Positions 24,921-33,837 of a DNA stretch of 44,133 nucleotides are shown one piece after another. The stretch lies in NCBI GenBank assembly GCA_949286525.1, contig CASECT010000088.1, positions 1 to 44,133 on the forward strand, given 5' to 3'. The stretch's first letter is position 1, and the number at the start of each line of letters is the position of its first letter. A program made the position numbers and the translations under genes. Origin of the DNA: an uncultured Eubacteriales bacterium (lineage in GTDB: Bacteria > Bacillota > Clostridia > Lachnospirales > Lachnospiraceae). The notes under the pieces are model-generated. The model was not told where the DNA came from. It saw only the letters and a program-made list of their open reading frames with translations, and did no database searches.

Positions 24921-24933
24921 TCATATTGTCGCA

Positions 24934-24952
24934 GCCACTTTTTGAAAGCGGC
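24934..24952 (+). terminator. Weak hairpin after the small peptide gene
   Basis: gccacttt (24934-24941) can pair with aaagcggc (24945-24952) with one mismatch and a 3-base loop, followed by attctttc. It begins 14 bases after the peptide stop. It may attenuate transcription, but the short loop and interrupted T-run make this weak. Confidence 0.3.
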
Positions 24953-25084
24953 ATTCTTTCACACGGAACATGGGGCGGAAAAGAAACCGAAAAAACATTG
25001 AAGTGAGACAAAAAACTTTCATCAGACCGGAAAACTCCGGAACGCCCGAAGGAGACAGCGCAGAAGGGAAAAAGGGGAACGCGA

Positions 25085-25705
25085 ATGAATCGAAAACACA
25101 TCGAAGACATCTTGTTCCGTATAGGTATTCCGTATGGGATGAACGGGTTCCGCTATATTGTGGATGCCGTATTGATTCTGGACCAGGAGGGGATTGATGA
25201 TATCAAATATACATATCTGTATCATCTGATCGCCAACAGGAATCGATCCACCATTGACCGCGTGGAGAGAGCTATGCGATACGCGTTTTCCAGCGCGCGG
25301 AAAAAGAATACCTGCCGTGACCTTGTGGAATATTATATCGGATTGGTAAATACATCCAATTCCGCTTCTCTGCAGTTGCTGTATATCAGAATCAGAGCGG
25401 AAGATGCCGCCGCGGCAAAGAGAAAGCAGGAGATTCAAAAAAGAATTTCCGACATGAAATCAGGGAAAATTGCTCCGGGTGTCGAGGAAAAGTCGACACT
25501 GAAGCGGCAATTCTCTGATGATGTGGCGGACCGCCTGATCCGTCAGATGCTCAGACCGGAGTTAAAACTTACGGCCGAAGGAAACGCAGATCCATGCCCG
25601 GAAATCCCGGGTTTTGGGAGATATATGTTTCAGGAAAAGGAGGCATTCAGGGAAGAACTCAAGAGTCTGGTCAGAGAACTGGTTTATGAGATTATGGAAA
25701 AATAA
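25085..25705 (+). CDS. Stand-alone Spo0A C-terminal-like DNA-binding protein
   Basis: The N-terminal 75 or so residues resemble the Spo0A DNA-binding effector domain. IEDILFRIGIPYGMNGFRYI corresponds to the IGVPAHIKGYxYL region, and STIDRVERAMRYAFSSA corresponds to the TTxSRVERAIRHAIE helix. There is no receiver domain. The remaining 130 residues are helical and charged, without a recognised domain. It could bind Spo0A-type boxes as a competitor or work as an independent regulator. The start has aaagggg upstream. It lies 164 bases after the small peptide gene and ends before a strong terminator. No function is proven. Confidence 0.75.
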   Translation: MNRKHIEDILFRIGIPYGMNGFRYIVDAVLILDQEGIDDIKYTYLYHLIANRNRSTIDRVERAMRYAFSSARKKNTCRDLVEYYIGLVNTSNSASLQLLYIRIRAEDAAAAKRKQEIQKRISDMKSGKIAPGVEEKSTLKRQFSDDVADRLIRQMLRPELKLTAEGNADPCPEIPGFGRYMFQEKEAFREELKSLVRELVYEIMEK

Positions 25706-25714
25706 GAACCACAT

Positions 25715-25753
25715 CCCTTTTATCATCTGTAAGGTTGATAAAAGGGTTTTTTT
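25715..25753 (+). terminator. Rho-independent terminator after the Spo0A-like gene
   Basis: An 11-bp perfect stem, cccttttatca (25715-25725) with tgataaaaggg (25736-25746), is followed by seven T residues (25747-25753). This is a textbook intrinsic terminator. Confidence 0.93.
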
Positions 25754-25771
25754 GTCGAGACAGAAGAGGAA

Positions 25772-25800
25772 TTGAAAAAATACGCCGCATTCTATATAAT
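25772..25800 (+). promoter_or_regulatory. deoB promoter
   Basis: TTGAAA (25772-25777) is followed after 17 bases by a perfect TATAAT (25795-25800), 33 bases before the gene. It lies right after the upstream terminator. Confidence 0.8.
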
Positions 25801-25833
25801 AAAGCAGATAAAAAGAAAGGGCAGGTGCTGGAT

Positions 25834-27018
25834 ATGAAGCGTGTGATTCTGATCGTGTTGGACAGTGTTGGGATTGGAGAATTGCCGGATGCGGCGGCTT
25901 ACGGAGATCAGGGGAGCAATACTTTGAAAACGGTATCTGAAAGTCCGTTTTTTTCCATGGAGAATATGAGAAAACTCGGGTATTTTAATGTGGATGGCGT
26001 AGATATCGGTAAAAGAGAAGTTCGCCCAAAAGGAGCTTTTGCCCGTCTTGCGGAAAAATCAAAAGGAAAGGATACGACGATTGGTCATTGGGAGATTGCC
26101 GGGCTTATCTCAGAGGCTCCGCTGCCAACCTATCCGAATGGATTTCCCGCGGAAATCATTGATGCCTTTTCCGCAGCCTGTGGCAGGGGAGTGCTTTGCG
26201 ACCGCCCCTATTCCGGTACGGAGGTGTTGAAGGATTACGGGAAGGAACATATGGAAACCGGGAAACTGATTGTTTACACTTCTGCGGATTCCGTGTTCCA
26301 GATTGCCGCCCATGAGGATATTGTTCCGGTGGAGCAGCTGTATGATTACTGCCGGATTGCCCGGAAACTTCTTGTGGGGAAGCACGGCGTGGGCCGAGTC
26401 ATCGCCCGGCCTTTTGTGGGTGAACCGGGTAATTTTACCAGAACGGTAAGGAGACATGATTTTTCTCTGGAGCCGCCGAAGACAACTATGCTGGATATCC
26501 TGAAGGAGGAAGGCTTCGATGTGCTTTCCGTGGGAAAAATTATCGATATTTTCGCGGAACGGGGGATTACGGACTATGTGCGCACTGAAGGGAATGCCGA
26601 TGGAATTGACAAGACCATTCAGTGGATGCGGCGGGATTTCCGCGGCCTGCTCTTCGTGAACCTGGTGGATTATGATATGCTCTACGGGCACCGCAACGAT
26701 GTGGACGGCTATGCGAAAGCTCTGACGTATTTTGACCGGAGACTTCCGGAAATTCTGGCGCAGCTCGGTTCCGAAGATGTGCTGATGATCACGGCGGATC
26801 ACGGGTGTGATCCCGGCACTCCGTCGACGGACCACTCAAGAGAGTATGTCCCTCTGGTAATCTGCGGCGATTCTGTGGCTAAGGGGCGCAATTTCGGAAC
26901 CGTTTCCGGAATGAACAGTATTGCTGCAACGATATTGTCATATTTTGACACAAAAAAGCGTTTGGAGGGCGAAGTACTTCCTTTTCTTGACAAAGAGCGG
27001 CAGGGTGGGATAAACTAA
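25834..27018 (+). CDS. deoB: Phosphopentomutase
   Basis: The enzyme interconverts ribose- or deoxyribose-1-phosphate and the 5-phosphate, linking nucleoside salvage to the pentose phosphate pathway. The 394-residue alkaline-phosphatase-superfamily product starts KRVILIVLDSVGIGELPDA, with the metal-binding aspartate. It has the conserved threonine stretch KDTTIGHWE and the C-terminal metal site ITADHGCDPGTPSTDHSRE. Length equals the Bacillus enzyme (394). ATG 25834 was chosen over the longer frame because of the homologous start, an aggtg site, and a promoter only 33 bases upstream. No purine nucleoside phosphorylase gene adjoins it here. Confidence 0.95.
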   Translation: MKRVILIVLDSVGIGELPDAAAYGDQGSNTLKTVSESPFFSMENMRKLGYFNVDGVDIGKREVRPKGAFARLAEKSKGKDTTIGHWEIAGLISEAPLPTYPNGFPAEIIDAFSAACGRGVLCDRPYSGTEVLKDYGKEHMETGKLIVYTSADSVFQIAAHEDIVPVEQLYDYCRIARKLLVGKHGVGRVIARPFVGEPGNFTRTVRRHDFSLEPPKTTMLDILKEEGFDVLSVGKIIDIFAERGITDYVRTEGNADGIDKTIQWMRRDFRGLLFVNLVDYDMLYGHRNDVDGYAKALTYFDRRLPEILAQLGSEDVLMITADHGCDPGTPSTDHSREYVPLVICGDSVAKGRNFGTVSGMNSIAATILSYFDTKKRLEGEVLPFLDKERQGGIN

Positions 27019-27052
27019 TACAGTTTGAATAGATTTGCAGGAGGAGTCCATT

Positions 27053-28642
27053 GTGTCAGATTTGCGACAAGAGATAGAAAAGAGACGAACGTTTGCTATT
27101 ATTTCCCATCCGGATGCCGGAAAGACCACATTGACGGAAAAATTCCTGCTCTACGGCGGAGCGATCAATCTGGCGGGTTCCGTCAAGGGAAAAGCTACGG
27201 CACGGCATGCCGTTTCCGACTGGATGGAGATTGAGAAGGAGCGAGGAATTTCCGTGACATCCTCTGTTCTCCAGTTTAATTACGGCGGTTACTGCATCAA
27301 CATTTTGGATACGCCGGGGCATCAGGATTTCTCGGAGGACACATATCGGACGCTGATGGCGGCGGATTCCGCGGTCATGGTAATCGATGCGTCCAAGGGT
27401 GTGGAGGCTCAGACCAGAAAACTGTTCAAGGTCTGCGTGATGCGCCATATACCGATATTTACCTTTATCAACAAGATGGACCGGGACGCCAACGATACCT
27501 TTGAACTTTTGGATGATATTGAAAAGGAACTGGGAATTGCCACCTGTCCCATCAACTGGCCCATCGGCTCCGGAAAAAATTTCAAGGGCGTGTATGACCG
27601 CAATACAAGAAAGGTTATGACGTTTGCTGACACGTTAAAGGGAACGAAAGAGGGAACCGAGAAGGAGATCTCCATCGATGACGAGGCTCTGGTGGAGGAG
27701 ATCGGCGAGGCGTTCCGGGACCAGTTGGTGGAAGAGATCGAGCTTTTGGATGGCGCCAGCGCGGAGTTTGATATGGAGCTGGTGTCGAAGGGAGAACTTT
27801 CTCCGGTATTCTTCGGGTCCGCTCTGACCAACTTCGGTGTGGAGACGTTCCTGAAACATTTTCTTCAGATGACCACGCCGCCGCTGCCAAGGAAATCGGA
27901 CAAGGGAGTTGTGGATCCTTTTTCGGAGGATTTTTCCGCTTTTGTCTTCAAAATCCAGGCGAATATGAACAAGGCTCATCGGGACCGGATCGCCTTTATG
28001 CGGATCTGTTCCGGCAAATTTGAAGCCGGTATGGAGGTCTATCATGTGCAGGGCGGCAAGAAGATCAAGCTGTCCCAGCCACAGCAGCTGATGGCCCAGG
28101 AGCGGAAGATTGTGGATGAGGCTTATGCTGGAGACATTATCGGTGTCTTCGATCCCGGCATTTTCTCTATCGGCGATACGCTGACTACTGCCTCCGAAAA
28201 ATTTGCCTTTGAGGGAATCCCCACCTTCGCGCCGGAGCATTTCGCGAGAGTCCGCCAGGTGGACACCATGAAGCGCAAGCAGTTCATGAAGGGAATTACT
28301 CAGATTGCCCAGGAGGGCGCCATCCAGATTTTCCAGGAGTACAACACCGGTATGGAGGAGATCATTGTGGGCGTTGTGGGCGTGCTTCAGTTCGATGTGT
28401 TGAAATATCGCCTGAATAACGAGTATAACGTGGAGATTCGAATGGAAAATCTTCCTTATGAGTATATCCGTTGGATTGAAAACAGGGATATTGATGTAGA
28501 TAAAATCCAGGGGACATCCGATATGAAGAAGATCAAGGATCTGAAAGGACGTCCGCTGCTGCTGTTTGTCAACAGTTGGAGTGTGGGTATGACTCAGGAG
28601 AGAAACGAAGGACTTGTCCTCTCGGAGTTTGGAAGAGAGTAA
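27053..28642 (+). CDS. prfC: Peptide chain release factor 3
   Basis: RF3 is a GTPase that recycles RF1 and RF2 from the ribosome after peptide release. The 529-residue product has G1 SHPDAGKTT near residue 20, the G2-region threonine in the ISVTSS stretch, G3 DTPGHQDF and G4 NKMDRD. Elongation-factor-like domains II and III follow. The start is GTG 27053, with a perfect aggaggag seven bases upstream, giving SDLRQEIEKRRTFAI. The TTG at 27035 is rejected because it overlaps the ribosome binding site. It lies 34 bases after deoB and probably shares its transcript. Confidence 0.95.
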   Translation: MSDLRQEIEKRRTFAIISHPDAGKTTLTEKFLLYGGAINLAGSVKGKATARHAVSDWMEIEKERGISVTSSVLQFNYGGYCINILDTPGHQDFSEDTYRTLMAADSAVMVIDASKGVEAQTRKLFKVCVMRHIPIFTFINKMDRDANDTFELLDDIEKELGIATCPINWPIGSGKNFKGVYDRNTRKVMTFADTLKGTKEGTEKEISIDDEALVEEIGEAFRDQLVEEIELLDGASAEFDMELVSKGELSPVFFGSALTNFGVETFLKHFLQMTTPPLPRKSDKGVVDPFSEDFSAFVFKIQANMNKAHRDRIAFMRICSGKFEAGMEVYHVQGGKKIKLSQPQQLMAQERKIVDEAYAGDIIGVFDPGIFSIGDTLTTASEKFAFEGIPTFAPEHFARVRQVDTMKRKQFMKGITQIAQEGAIQIFQEYNTGMEEIIVGVVGVLQFDVLKYRLNNEYNVEIRMENLPYEYIRWIENRDIDVDKIQGTSDMKKIKDLKGRPLLLFVNSWSVGMTQERNEGLVLSEFGRE

Positions 28643-28687
28643 AAGGTTTTTCTTCCGGTTTTCATTCAGAATTGGCAAAAGAGACTC

Positions 28688-28716
28688 TTTACAAACCATG
28701 TGAATTGTAGTAAAGT
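28688..28716 (+). promoter_or_regulatory. Promoter of glutamine synthetase operon
   Basis: TTTACA (28688-28693) and TAAAGT (28711-28716) are separated by 17 bases. The predicted start near 28723 gives a leader of about 112 bases before the glnA ATG. Confidence 0.5.
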
Positions 28717-28751
28717 TTTTTTATCCATAAGATTATGCGAACAGAACAATG

Positions 28752-28809
28752 GCGTTCCGTTTCGGGCCTGCCGATCTCTATCGGCGGGCTTTGAGGTGGA
28801 CGCTTTTTT
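28752..28809 (+). promoter_or_regulatory. Attenuator-like terminator in the glnA leader
   Basis: An inner 10-bp stem with one G-T pair joins 28766-28775 to 28780-28789. It sits inside an outer stem gcgttc/ggacgc (28752-28757 with 28798-28803). Six T residues follow directly (28804-28809), before the aggagg ribosome binding site. This is an intrinsic terminator between promoter and gene. An ANTAR RNA-binding protein is encoded just downstream of the gene, and such proteins act by antitermination, so it is the natural regulator. A small hairpin cat-aagatt-atg (28727-28738) lies upstream. I could not fit the canonical pair of AnnGnn hexaloops by eye. Confidence 0.6.
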
Positions 28810-28834
28810 CATTTTATCATTTAGGAGGAATGCT

Positions 28835-30088
28835 ATGTCTGATCGAACCATTGACGAGATCCTGAATTTTGTGGAAGAAAACGATGTGAAATTTATACGC
28901 CTTGCCTTCTGCGATATTTTCGGGAATCAGAAGAATGTCTCCATTATGCCCTGCGAGTTGGAGAAGGCTTTTACCACGGGAATCAATTTTGATTCTTTCC
29001 TGGTTCTGGGCTACGATGATCCGGTGTACCAGGATCTGTTTCTTCTCCCGGACCCCACCACGCTCAACATTCTTCCCTGGCGTCCTCAACAGGGAAGGGT
29101 AATGCGTTTTTACTGTGATGTAGTTCTGGCGGACGGCACGCCCTATCCTTATGACGTGAGAAAATTTCTTAGAGATGCCCTGGCGGAGTGCTCGGAGATG
29201 GGATTTGCCTGCAGAATGGGATTGAAGAGTGAATTTTATCTCTTCAAGACCGACGAGGAGGGGCGTCCGACAGCGGAACCCTGGGATGAAGGAGGTTATT
29301 TTGACATATCTCCGCTGGATCGAGGGGAGAATATCCGCAGGGAGATTTGTCTTTGTCTGGAAGAGATGGGGATTCAGCCGGAATCTTCCCATCATGAAAA
29401 CGGTCCGGGACAGAACGAGATTGATTTCCGCGCTTCCGATGCCATGAGTGCCGCAGATAATTTCATTACTTACAAAAATGTGGTAAGCGCGATCTCTGAA
29501 CGAAACGGCGTTTATGCTTCCTTTGCGCCAAAGCCCATCAGGGGGAAGAGTGGAAACGGCCTGCATATGAAGGTTTCTCTTTTCCGAAAAGGTGTCAATC
29601 TGGAGGAGGTGGATCCGCAGATGAGTAAAAGTTTTATGGCCGGTGTGTTCAATCGCATGCGGGACATCACATTGTTTCTGAATCCTCAGGTGGAGTCCTA
29701 TGAGCGTTTCGGCGAGAACGAGGCGCCGAAGTATATTACCTGGTCGGCTCAGAACCGTTCCCGTCTCATGCGGGTCCCTGTGGTGCACGGGAAGAAGGCG
29801 GGATTTATTCTGCGGTCTCCGGATTCCGGAATCAATCCTTATGCGGCTTTCGGTATGGTTATCCTTGCCGGATTGGAAGGGGTAAAAAACCGGGAAACCC
29901 TTCCGCCGCCTGTGGATGTAAGCATGCGCACTTTGTCAAAAGAGGAACGGGATGGGTACGACAAACTTCCGGCGTCGCTCCAGGAGGCAGTGGATTGTGC
30001 CAAAAAGAGCGCTTTTTTGAAAGAGAGTTCCTGCCGGAAGGTGGCTGATAGATTTATGGAAGTCATTGAGCGACAGCTGTTATCGTGA
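28835..30088 (+). CDS. glnA: Glutamine synthetase, type I
   Basis: The enzyme makes glutamine from glutamate, ammonia and ATP. The 417-residue product contains the beta-grasp start RLAFCDIFGNQKNVSI, the metal site GLKSEFYLF, GPGQNEIDFRASD, the ammonia/glutamate site GKSGNGLHMKVSLF, and the ATP site NRSRLMRVP. It is somewhat shorter than the usual 440 residues and lacks the adenylylation loop of the GSI-beta type. A perfect aggagg (28823-28828) lies 6 bases before ATG 28835; the open frame running back to 28700 is only leader. An attenuator precedes it and an ANTAR regulator gene follows. A gamma-glutamyl-amine ligase is an alternative, but the context favours glutamine synthetase. Confidence 0.88.
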   Translation: MSDRTIDEILNFVEENDVKFIRLAFCDIFGNQKNVSIMPCELEKAFTTGINFDSFLVLGYDDPVYQDLFLLPDPTTLNILPWRPQQGRVMRFYCDVVLADGTPYPYDVRKFLRDALAECSEMGFACRMGLKSEFYLFKTDEEGRPTAEPWDEGGYFDISPLDRGENIRREICLCLEEMGIQPESSHHENGPGQNEIDFRASDAMSAADNFITYKNVVSAISERNGVYASFAPKPIRGKSGNGLHMKVSLFRKGVNLEEVDPQMSKSFMAGVFNRMRDITLFLNPQVESYERFGENEAPKYITWSAQNRSRLMRVPVVHGKKAGFILRSPDSGINPYAAFGMVILAGLEGVKNRETLPPPVDVSMRTLSKEERDGYDKLPASLQEAVDCAKKSAFLKESSCRKVADRFMEVIERQLLS

Positions 30089-30108
30089 GAAAAAGTGAGG
30101 AGTTTGGT

Positions 30109-30678
30109 ATGGAAAGGGCGCTAATCGTATGCGACGCACCCAAAGGGACCGCTTTTTTTCGTGATTATCTTGTTCAGAACGGCTGCGGCGAAGTTGAGAC
30201 AGTAAATAATGGGGCGGAGGCGAGGCGAAGGATGGTAGAGGGAGAATACGATATCTGTATCATCAACGCTCCTCTGCGGACAGAAACAGGAGAACAGCTT
30301 TCTATAGAGTTGGCAGAAAAAAATATCTGTCAGGTTATACTGTTTGTAAAAGCGGACCGTATGGAGGAGATTACGGAAAAAGTGGAAGATTTTGGCGTTA
30401 TTACCGTTGCGAAACCAATCAGCAGACAGATGTTCTGGAGTGCGCTGAAGCTGGCAAGGGTAACGCAGCGGCGGCTGACAATGGCCCGACGGGAGAATGC
30501 GAAACTGCAGCAGAAAATTGAAGATCTGAAACTGGTCTCCAGGGCAAAGCTGGTTCTGATTTCCTATGCCGGCATGTCAGAAGAGGAAGCGCATAAATAT
30601 CTGGAACATCAGGCAATGGACCGGAGAATGCTCCGGGCGGATGTGGCCCGGGAAGTTCTGGCCAGGTATGAGCAATGA
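30109..30678 (+). CDS. ANTAR-domain RNA-binding antiterminator with pseudo-receiver
   Basis: The 189-residue protein has a receiver-like fold (1-120), a coiled segment (about 118-137), and a C-terminal ANTAR domain with SRAKLVLISYAGMSEEEAHKYLEHQAM (about 138-164). ANTAR domains bind nascent RNA and prevent termination. At the phosphoacceptor position the sequence reads DICIINAPL, with Asn53 where aspartate is expected. Signalling is therefore probably not by ordinary phosphorylation. It starts 20 bases after glnA with gaggag upstream, and the glnA leader contains a terminator. ANTAR regulators downstream of glnA are known in Clostridia, so control of this operon by nitrogen status is inferred. 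Confidence 0.88.
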   Translation: MERALIVCDAPKGTAFFRDYLVQNGCGEVETVNNGAEARRRMVEGEYDICIINAPLRTETGEQLSIELAEKNICQVILFVKADRMEEITEKVEDFGVITVAKPISRQMFWSALKLARVTQRRLTMARRENAKLQQKIEDLKLVSRAKLVLISYAGMSEEEAHKYLEHQAMDRRMLRADVAREVLARYEQ

Positions 30679-30718
30679 CGGATACATACAAAAAAGCTAT
30701 TAGGAAAGGAAGGGGACA

Positions 30719-32317
30719 ATGACGAAGCATATTTTTGTTACAGGCGGAGTAGTTTCCGGTCTGGGAAAGGGAATAACGGCGGCTTCTCTGGGACGGCTGC
30801 TGAAAATGAGAGGATATAAGGTGGCTTCCCAGAAACTGGATCCCTATATGAACGTGGATCCTGGAACCATGAGCCCTTATCAGCACGGAGAGGTCTTTGT
30901 CACAGACGATGGCGCGGAGACGGATCTGGATCTGGGACATTATGAGCGTTTTACCGATGAGAACCTCAACAAATATTCCAATCTGACCAGTGGAAAAGTG
31001 TACTGGAATGTGCTGAATCGGGAGCGGCAGGGAGAATATCTGGGGCAGACGGTTCAGGTCATTCCTCATATTACGGAAGAGATCAAGCACTTTATTTATA
31101 TGGGTGCCGAGAGCTCTGGCGCGGATGTGTTGATTACCGAGATTGGCGGCACTACCGGAGATATCGAGAGCCAGCCGTTTCTGGAGGCGATCCGTCAGAT
31201 CTCCCTGGAAAAGGGTCATGAAAACTGCCTGTTTATTCATGTGACGCTGGTGCCCTGGCTGAGCGGTTCCAACGAACATAAATCAAAACCTACCCAGCAT
31301 TCGGTAAAGGAACTGCGCTCCATGGGAATTTCTCCGGATATTATCGTTACCCGTGTGGATCGTCCGCTGGAGGAGAGCATTAAGGATAAAATTGCGCTGT
31401 TCTGCAATGTGAAGAAGGACTGTGTCATCGAAAACAATACGCTGGATTGTCTCTACGAGGCGCCTCTGATGCTGCACAGATACGGCCTGGACGAGGTGGT
31501 GTGCAGGGAACTGCATCTGGAGAAGAACACCATCGACATGAAGGATTGGGAGGATATGGTTCAGAGGATTCTGCATCTTTCAAAGACCGTAACCATCGCT
31601 ATTGTGGGAAAATATGTTGCGCTTCATGACGCTTATCTCTCTGTGCGTGAGGCGTTGTTCCACGGTGGATACGCCAACAACGCAAAGGTGGAAATCGCCT
31701 GGATCGACAGTGAGGAGATTACCTTGGAAAATGTGGAAAAAACGTTAAAGGACGTGGATGGTATTCTTGTGCCCGGCGGCTTTGGAGACCGGGGAATCGA
31801 GGGAAAGATCCTTGCATGCCAGTATGCGAGGGAACATGATATCCCCTATCTGGGTATCTGTCTTGGAATGCAGGTGGCGGTTATCGAGTTCGCGAGAAAT
31901 GTCTGCGGTATGGAAGATGCCGACAGTCGGGAGTTCAAGCCCAACGGCAAACATTTGGTAATCGATCTGATGGAGGAGCAGCTGGCTGTTCTGAGAAAGG
32001 GCGGCACTATGCGACTGGGAAGTTATCCCTGCCGGATTCTCCCGGGAACCATGCTGGAGAAATCTTATGGTCGGGATCTGATTGATGAAAGACATCGGCA
32101 CCGCTTTGAATTCAATAATGTTTACCGGGATCCTCTGACAGAAAATGGATTGACTGTCAGCGGTACTTCTCCGGACAATGCAATCGTGGAGGCGGTGGAG
32201 GTGTCCGCAAACCGGTTCCATGTAGGGGTACAGTTTCATCCGGAATTTAAAAGCCGGCCCAATAAGCCCCATCCTCTGTTTGCGGAGTTTATCCGGGCCA
32301 GCCTGGAAGAACGCTGA
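30719..32317 (+). CDS. pyrG: CTP synthase
   Basis: PyrG aminates UTP to CTP using glutamine and ATP. The 532-residue product has the synthase domain start [23 protein letters not shown] with its P-loop, then [25 protein letters not shown]. The C-terminal class I glutaminase domain has the nucleophile in YLGICLGMQ and the His/Glu pair in VQFHPEF. Length matches the family. It follows the ANTAR gene by 40 bases with no terminator, so it may share the glutamine-linked transcript. A ggaagggg site precedes ATG 30719. Confidence 0.97.
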   Translation: MTKHIFVTGGVVSGLGKGITAASLGRLLKMRGYKVASQKLDPYMNVDPGTMSPYQHGEVFVTDDGAETDLDLGHYERFTDENLNKYSNLTSGKVYWNVLNRERQGEYLGQTVQVIPHITEEIKHFIYMGAESSGADVLITEIGGTTGDIESQPFLEAIRQISLEKGHENCLFIHVTLVPWLSGSNEHKSKPTQHSVKELRSMGISPDIIVTRVDRPLEESIKDKIALFCNVKKDCVIENNTLDCLYEAPLMLHRYGLDEVVCRELHLEKNTIDMKDWEDMVQRILHLSKTVTIAIVGKYVALHDAYLSVREALFHGGYANNAKVEIAWIDSEEITLENVEKTLKDVDGILVPGGFGDRGIEGKILACQYAREHDIPYLGICLGMQVAVIEFARNVCGMEDADSREFKPNGKHLVIDLMEEQLAVLRKGGTMRLGSYPCRILPGTMLEKSYGRDLIDERHRHRFEFNNVYRDPLTENGLTVSGTSPDNAIVEAVEVSANRFHVGVQFHPEFKSRPNKPHPLFAEFIRASLEER

Positions 32318-32348
32318 CAATTTCAAATTGATATGGCAAAACTTCGGT

Positions 32349-32377
32349 GGCTGTGGATCTATTTCAGATCCACAGCC
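32349..32377. terminator. Terminator hairpin between pyrG and DUF1846
   Basis: A 12-bp perfect stem joins ggctgtggatct (32349-32360) and agatccacagcc (32366-32377) with a 5-base loop. It overlaps the last codons and stop of the minus-strand gene. T residues follow only weakly on the minus strand (gtttt), so it probably serves that gene and may slow readthrough from pyrG. Confidence 0.65.
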
Positions 32378-33837
32378 GCTTCACGTTTGGGCTCGCATGT
32401 CAGGTGCATTCCGAGCTTGCGGAAGATTTTTTCATCTACCGCGGACAGCATGACGGAACAGTGGATTTCCAGTCCGCGCAGATTTGGAAGTTGTTCCAGG
32501 GCTTTTTTTGCCGCGTCGCTGTGGGCCGCGCTGATGGAGAGGGCAGTCAAAACCTCATCGGAATGCAGTCTCGGATTGCGGCTCCCGAGATATTTGGTTT
32601 TGAGACGCGTAATCGGTTCCAACGCCTCCGGGGAGATCAGAAGGATCTTGTGATCGATGCCGGCCAATTCCTTGAGGGCGTTGAGGATAACGGCTGCGGA
32701 AGAACCCAGCAGATCGGAAGTCTTTCCGTCTACCAGCGTGCCGTCCGGAAGTTCGATGACTGCGGCAGGAGCTTGGGTTTCGCGTTCTACATCCATGGCC
32801 TTGACAGCCACAGCCCGGTCTGCGGGAGAAATAGAGGCCTGTTTCATCAGAAGCTCCAGCTTGTACAGGGCGTTGGTAGAGCCGTGCCCGCGTTTCAGAT
32901 TGCAGAGCTCCGTGTAATATCTGCGGATGATCTCATCTTTCCCGGCCTGACGACATACATCGTCGTCACAGATGCAGTTCCCTGCCATGTTGACGCCCAT
33001 ATCCGTGGGGGATTTGTAGGGGCATTCCCCGTAAATTCGTTCAAACATGGCTTTAAGTACCGGATAGATTTCTACATCCCGGTTGTAGTTTACCGTGGTT
33101 TCGCCGTAGGCTTCCAGGTGGAAAGGATCGATCATGTTGACGTCGTTCAGGTCCGCGGTAGCAGCTTCGTACGCCAGGTTGACCGGGTGTTTCAGCGGAA
33201 GGTTCCAGATGGGGAAGGTTTCGAATTTTGCATAGCCTGCGGAGATCCCCCGTTTATGCTCATGATAGAGCTGGGAGAGGCATGTGGCCATCTTTCCGCT
33301 TCCGGGACCCGGCGCGGTTACCACCACCAGTGGGCGGGTGGTTTCGATGTAGTCGTTTCTGCCATATCCCTCGTCACTTACAATGTGTTCGATATTGCCG
33401 GGATATCCTTCGATTTTATAATGGAGATAAGAGGGGATTGCAAGATCCTTCAGACGTCTGCGAAAATCATCCGCCGGTTTTTCTCCGCCGTACTGGGTAA
33501 TGACGACGCTTCCAACATAGAGGCCACTCTGGCGGAAAGCGTCGATAAGGCGGAGCACATCCTCGTCATAGCTGATTCCGAGATCGCCCCGCATTTTCTG
33601 AGAGGCGATGGCGTCGGCGCTGATGACAATGACGATCTCGGCCTGATCTTTCAGCTGCAGGAGCATGCGCAGCTTACTGTCCGGCATGAAGCCCGGAAGA
33701 ACACGGGAAGCGTGGTAGTCGTCGAAGAGTTTGCCGCCAAATTCCAGGTAGAGTTTGTCACCAAACTGAGCAATCCGTTCCCGGATGCGGGAAGACTGCA
33801 TTTTCAGATATTTCTCATTGTCAAATCCGATTTTCAT
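32359..33837 (-). CDS. DUF1846 conserved protein with P-loop-like motif
   Basis: The 492-residue product belongs to the DUF1846 family (start KIGFDNEKYL), common in Firmicutes and of unknown function. A glycine-rich TAPGPGSGKMAT (174-185) resembles a nucleotide-binding loop. A central region GPGSGKMATCLSQLYHE and a C-terminal alpha/beta region follow. Charged, soluble and without membrane segments, it is probably cytoplasmic. The ATG at 33837 is fixed by a TAA two codons upstream and by the family start, but it has no ribosome binding site. A 16-codon upstream ORF with a good site overlaps the start, suggesting coupling. A strong promoter lies at 33915-33943. Confidence 0.9.
   Translation of the reverse strand: MKIGFDNEKYLKMQSSRIRERIAQFGDKLYLEFGGKLFDDYHASRVLPGFMPDSKLRMLLQLKDQAEIVIVISADAIASQKMRGDLGISYDEDVLRLIDAFRQSGLYVGSVVITQYGGEKPADDFRRRLKDLAIPSYLHYKIEGYPGNIEHIVSDEGYGRNDYIETTRPLVVVTAPGPGSGKMATCLSQLYHEHKRGISAGYAKFETFPIWNLPLKHPVNLAYEAATADLNDVNMIDPFHLEAYGETTVNYNRDVEIYPVLKAMFERIYGECPYKSPTDMGVNMAGNCICDDDVCRQAGKDEIIRRYYTELCNLKRGHGSTNALYKLELLMKQASISPADRAVAVKAMDVERETQAPAAVIELPDGTLVDGKTSDLLGSSAAVILNALKELAGIDHKILLISPEALEPITRLKTKYLGSRNPRLHSDEVLTALSISAAHSDAAKKALEQLPNLRGLEIHCSVMLSAVDEKIFRKLGMHLTCEPKREAAVDLK

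Noticed and set aside
25744-25760. Spo0A box (tttgtcgaga) after the terminator of the Spo0A-like gene
   Set aside because: It differs from the TGTCGAA core at the last position and overlaps the terminator T-run, so chance is likely.
28700-28834. N-terminal extension of glutamine synthetase
   Set aside because: The stretch is the structured leader with a terminator, and ATG 28835 has a perfect ribosome binding site.
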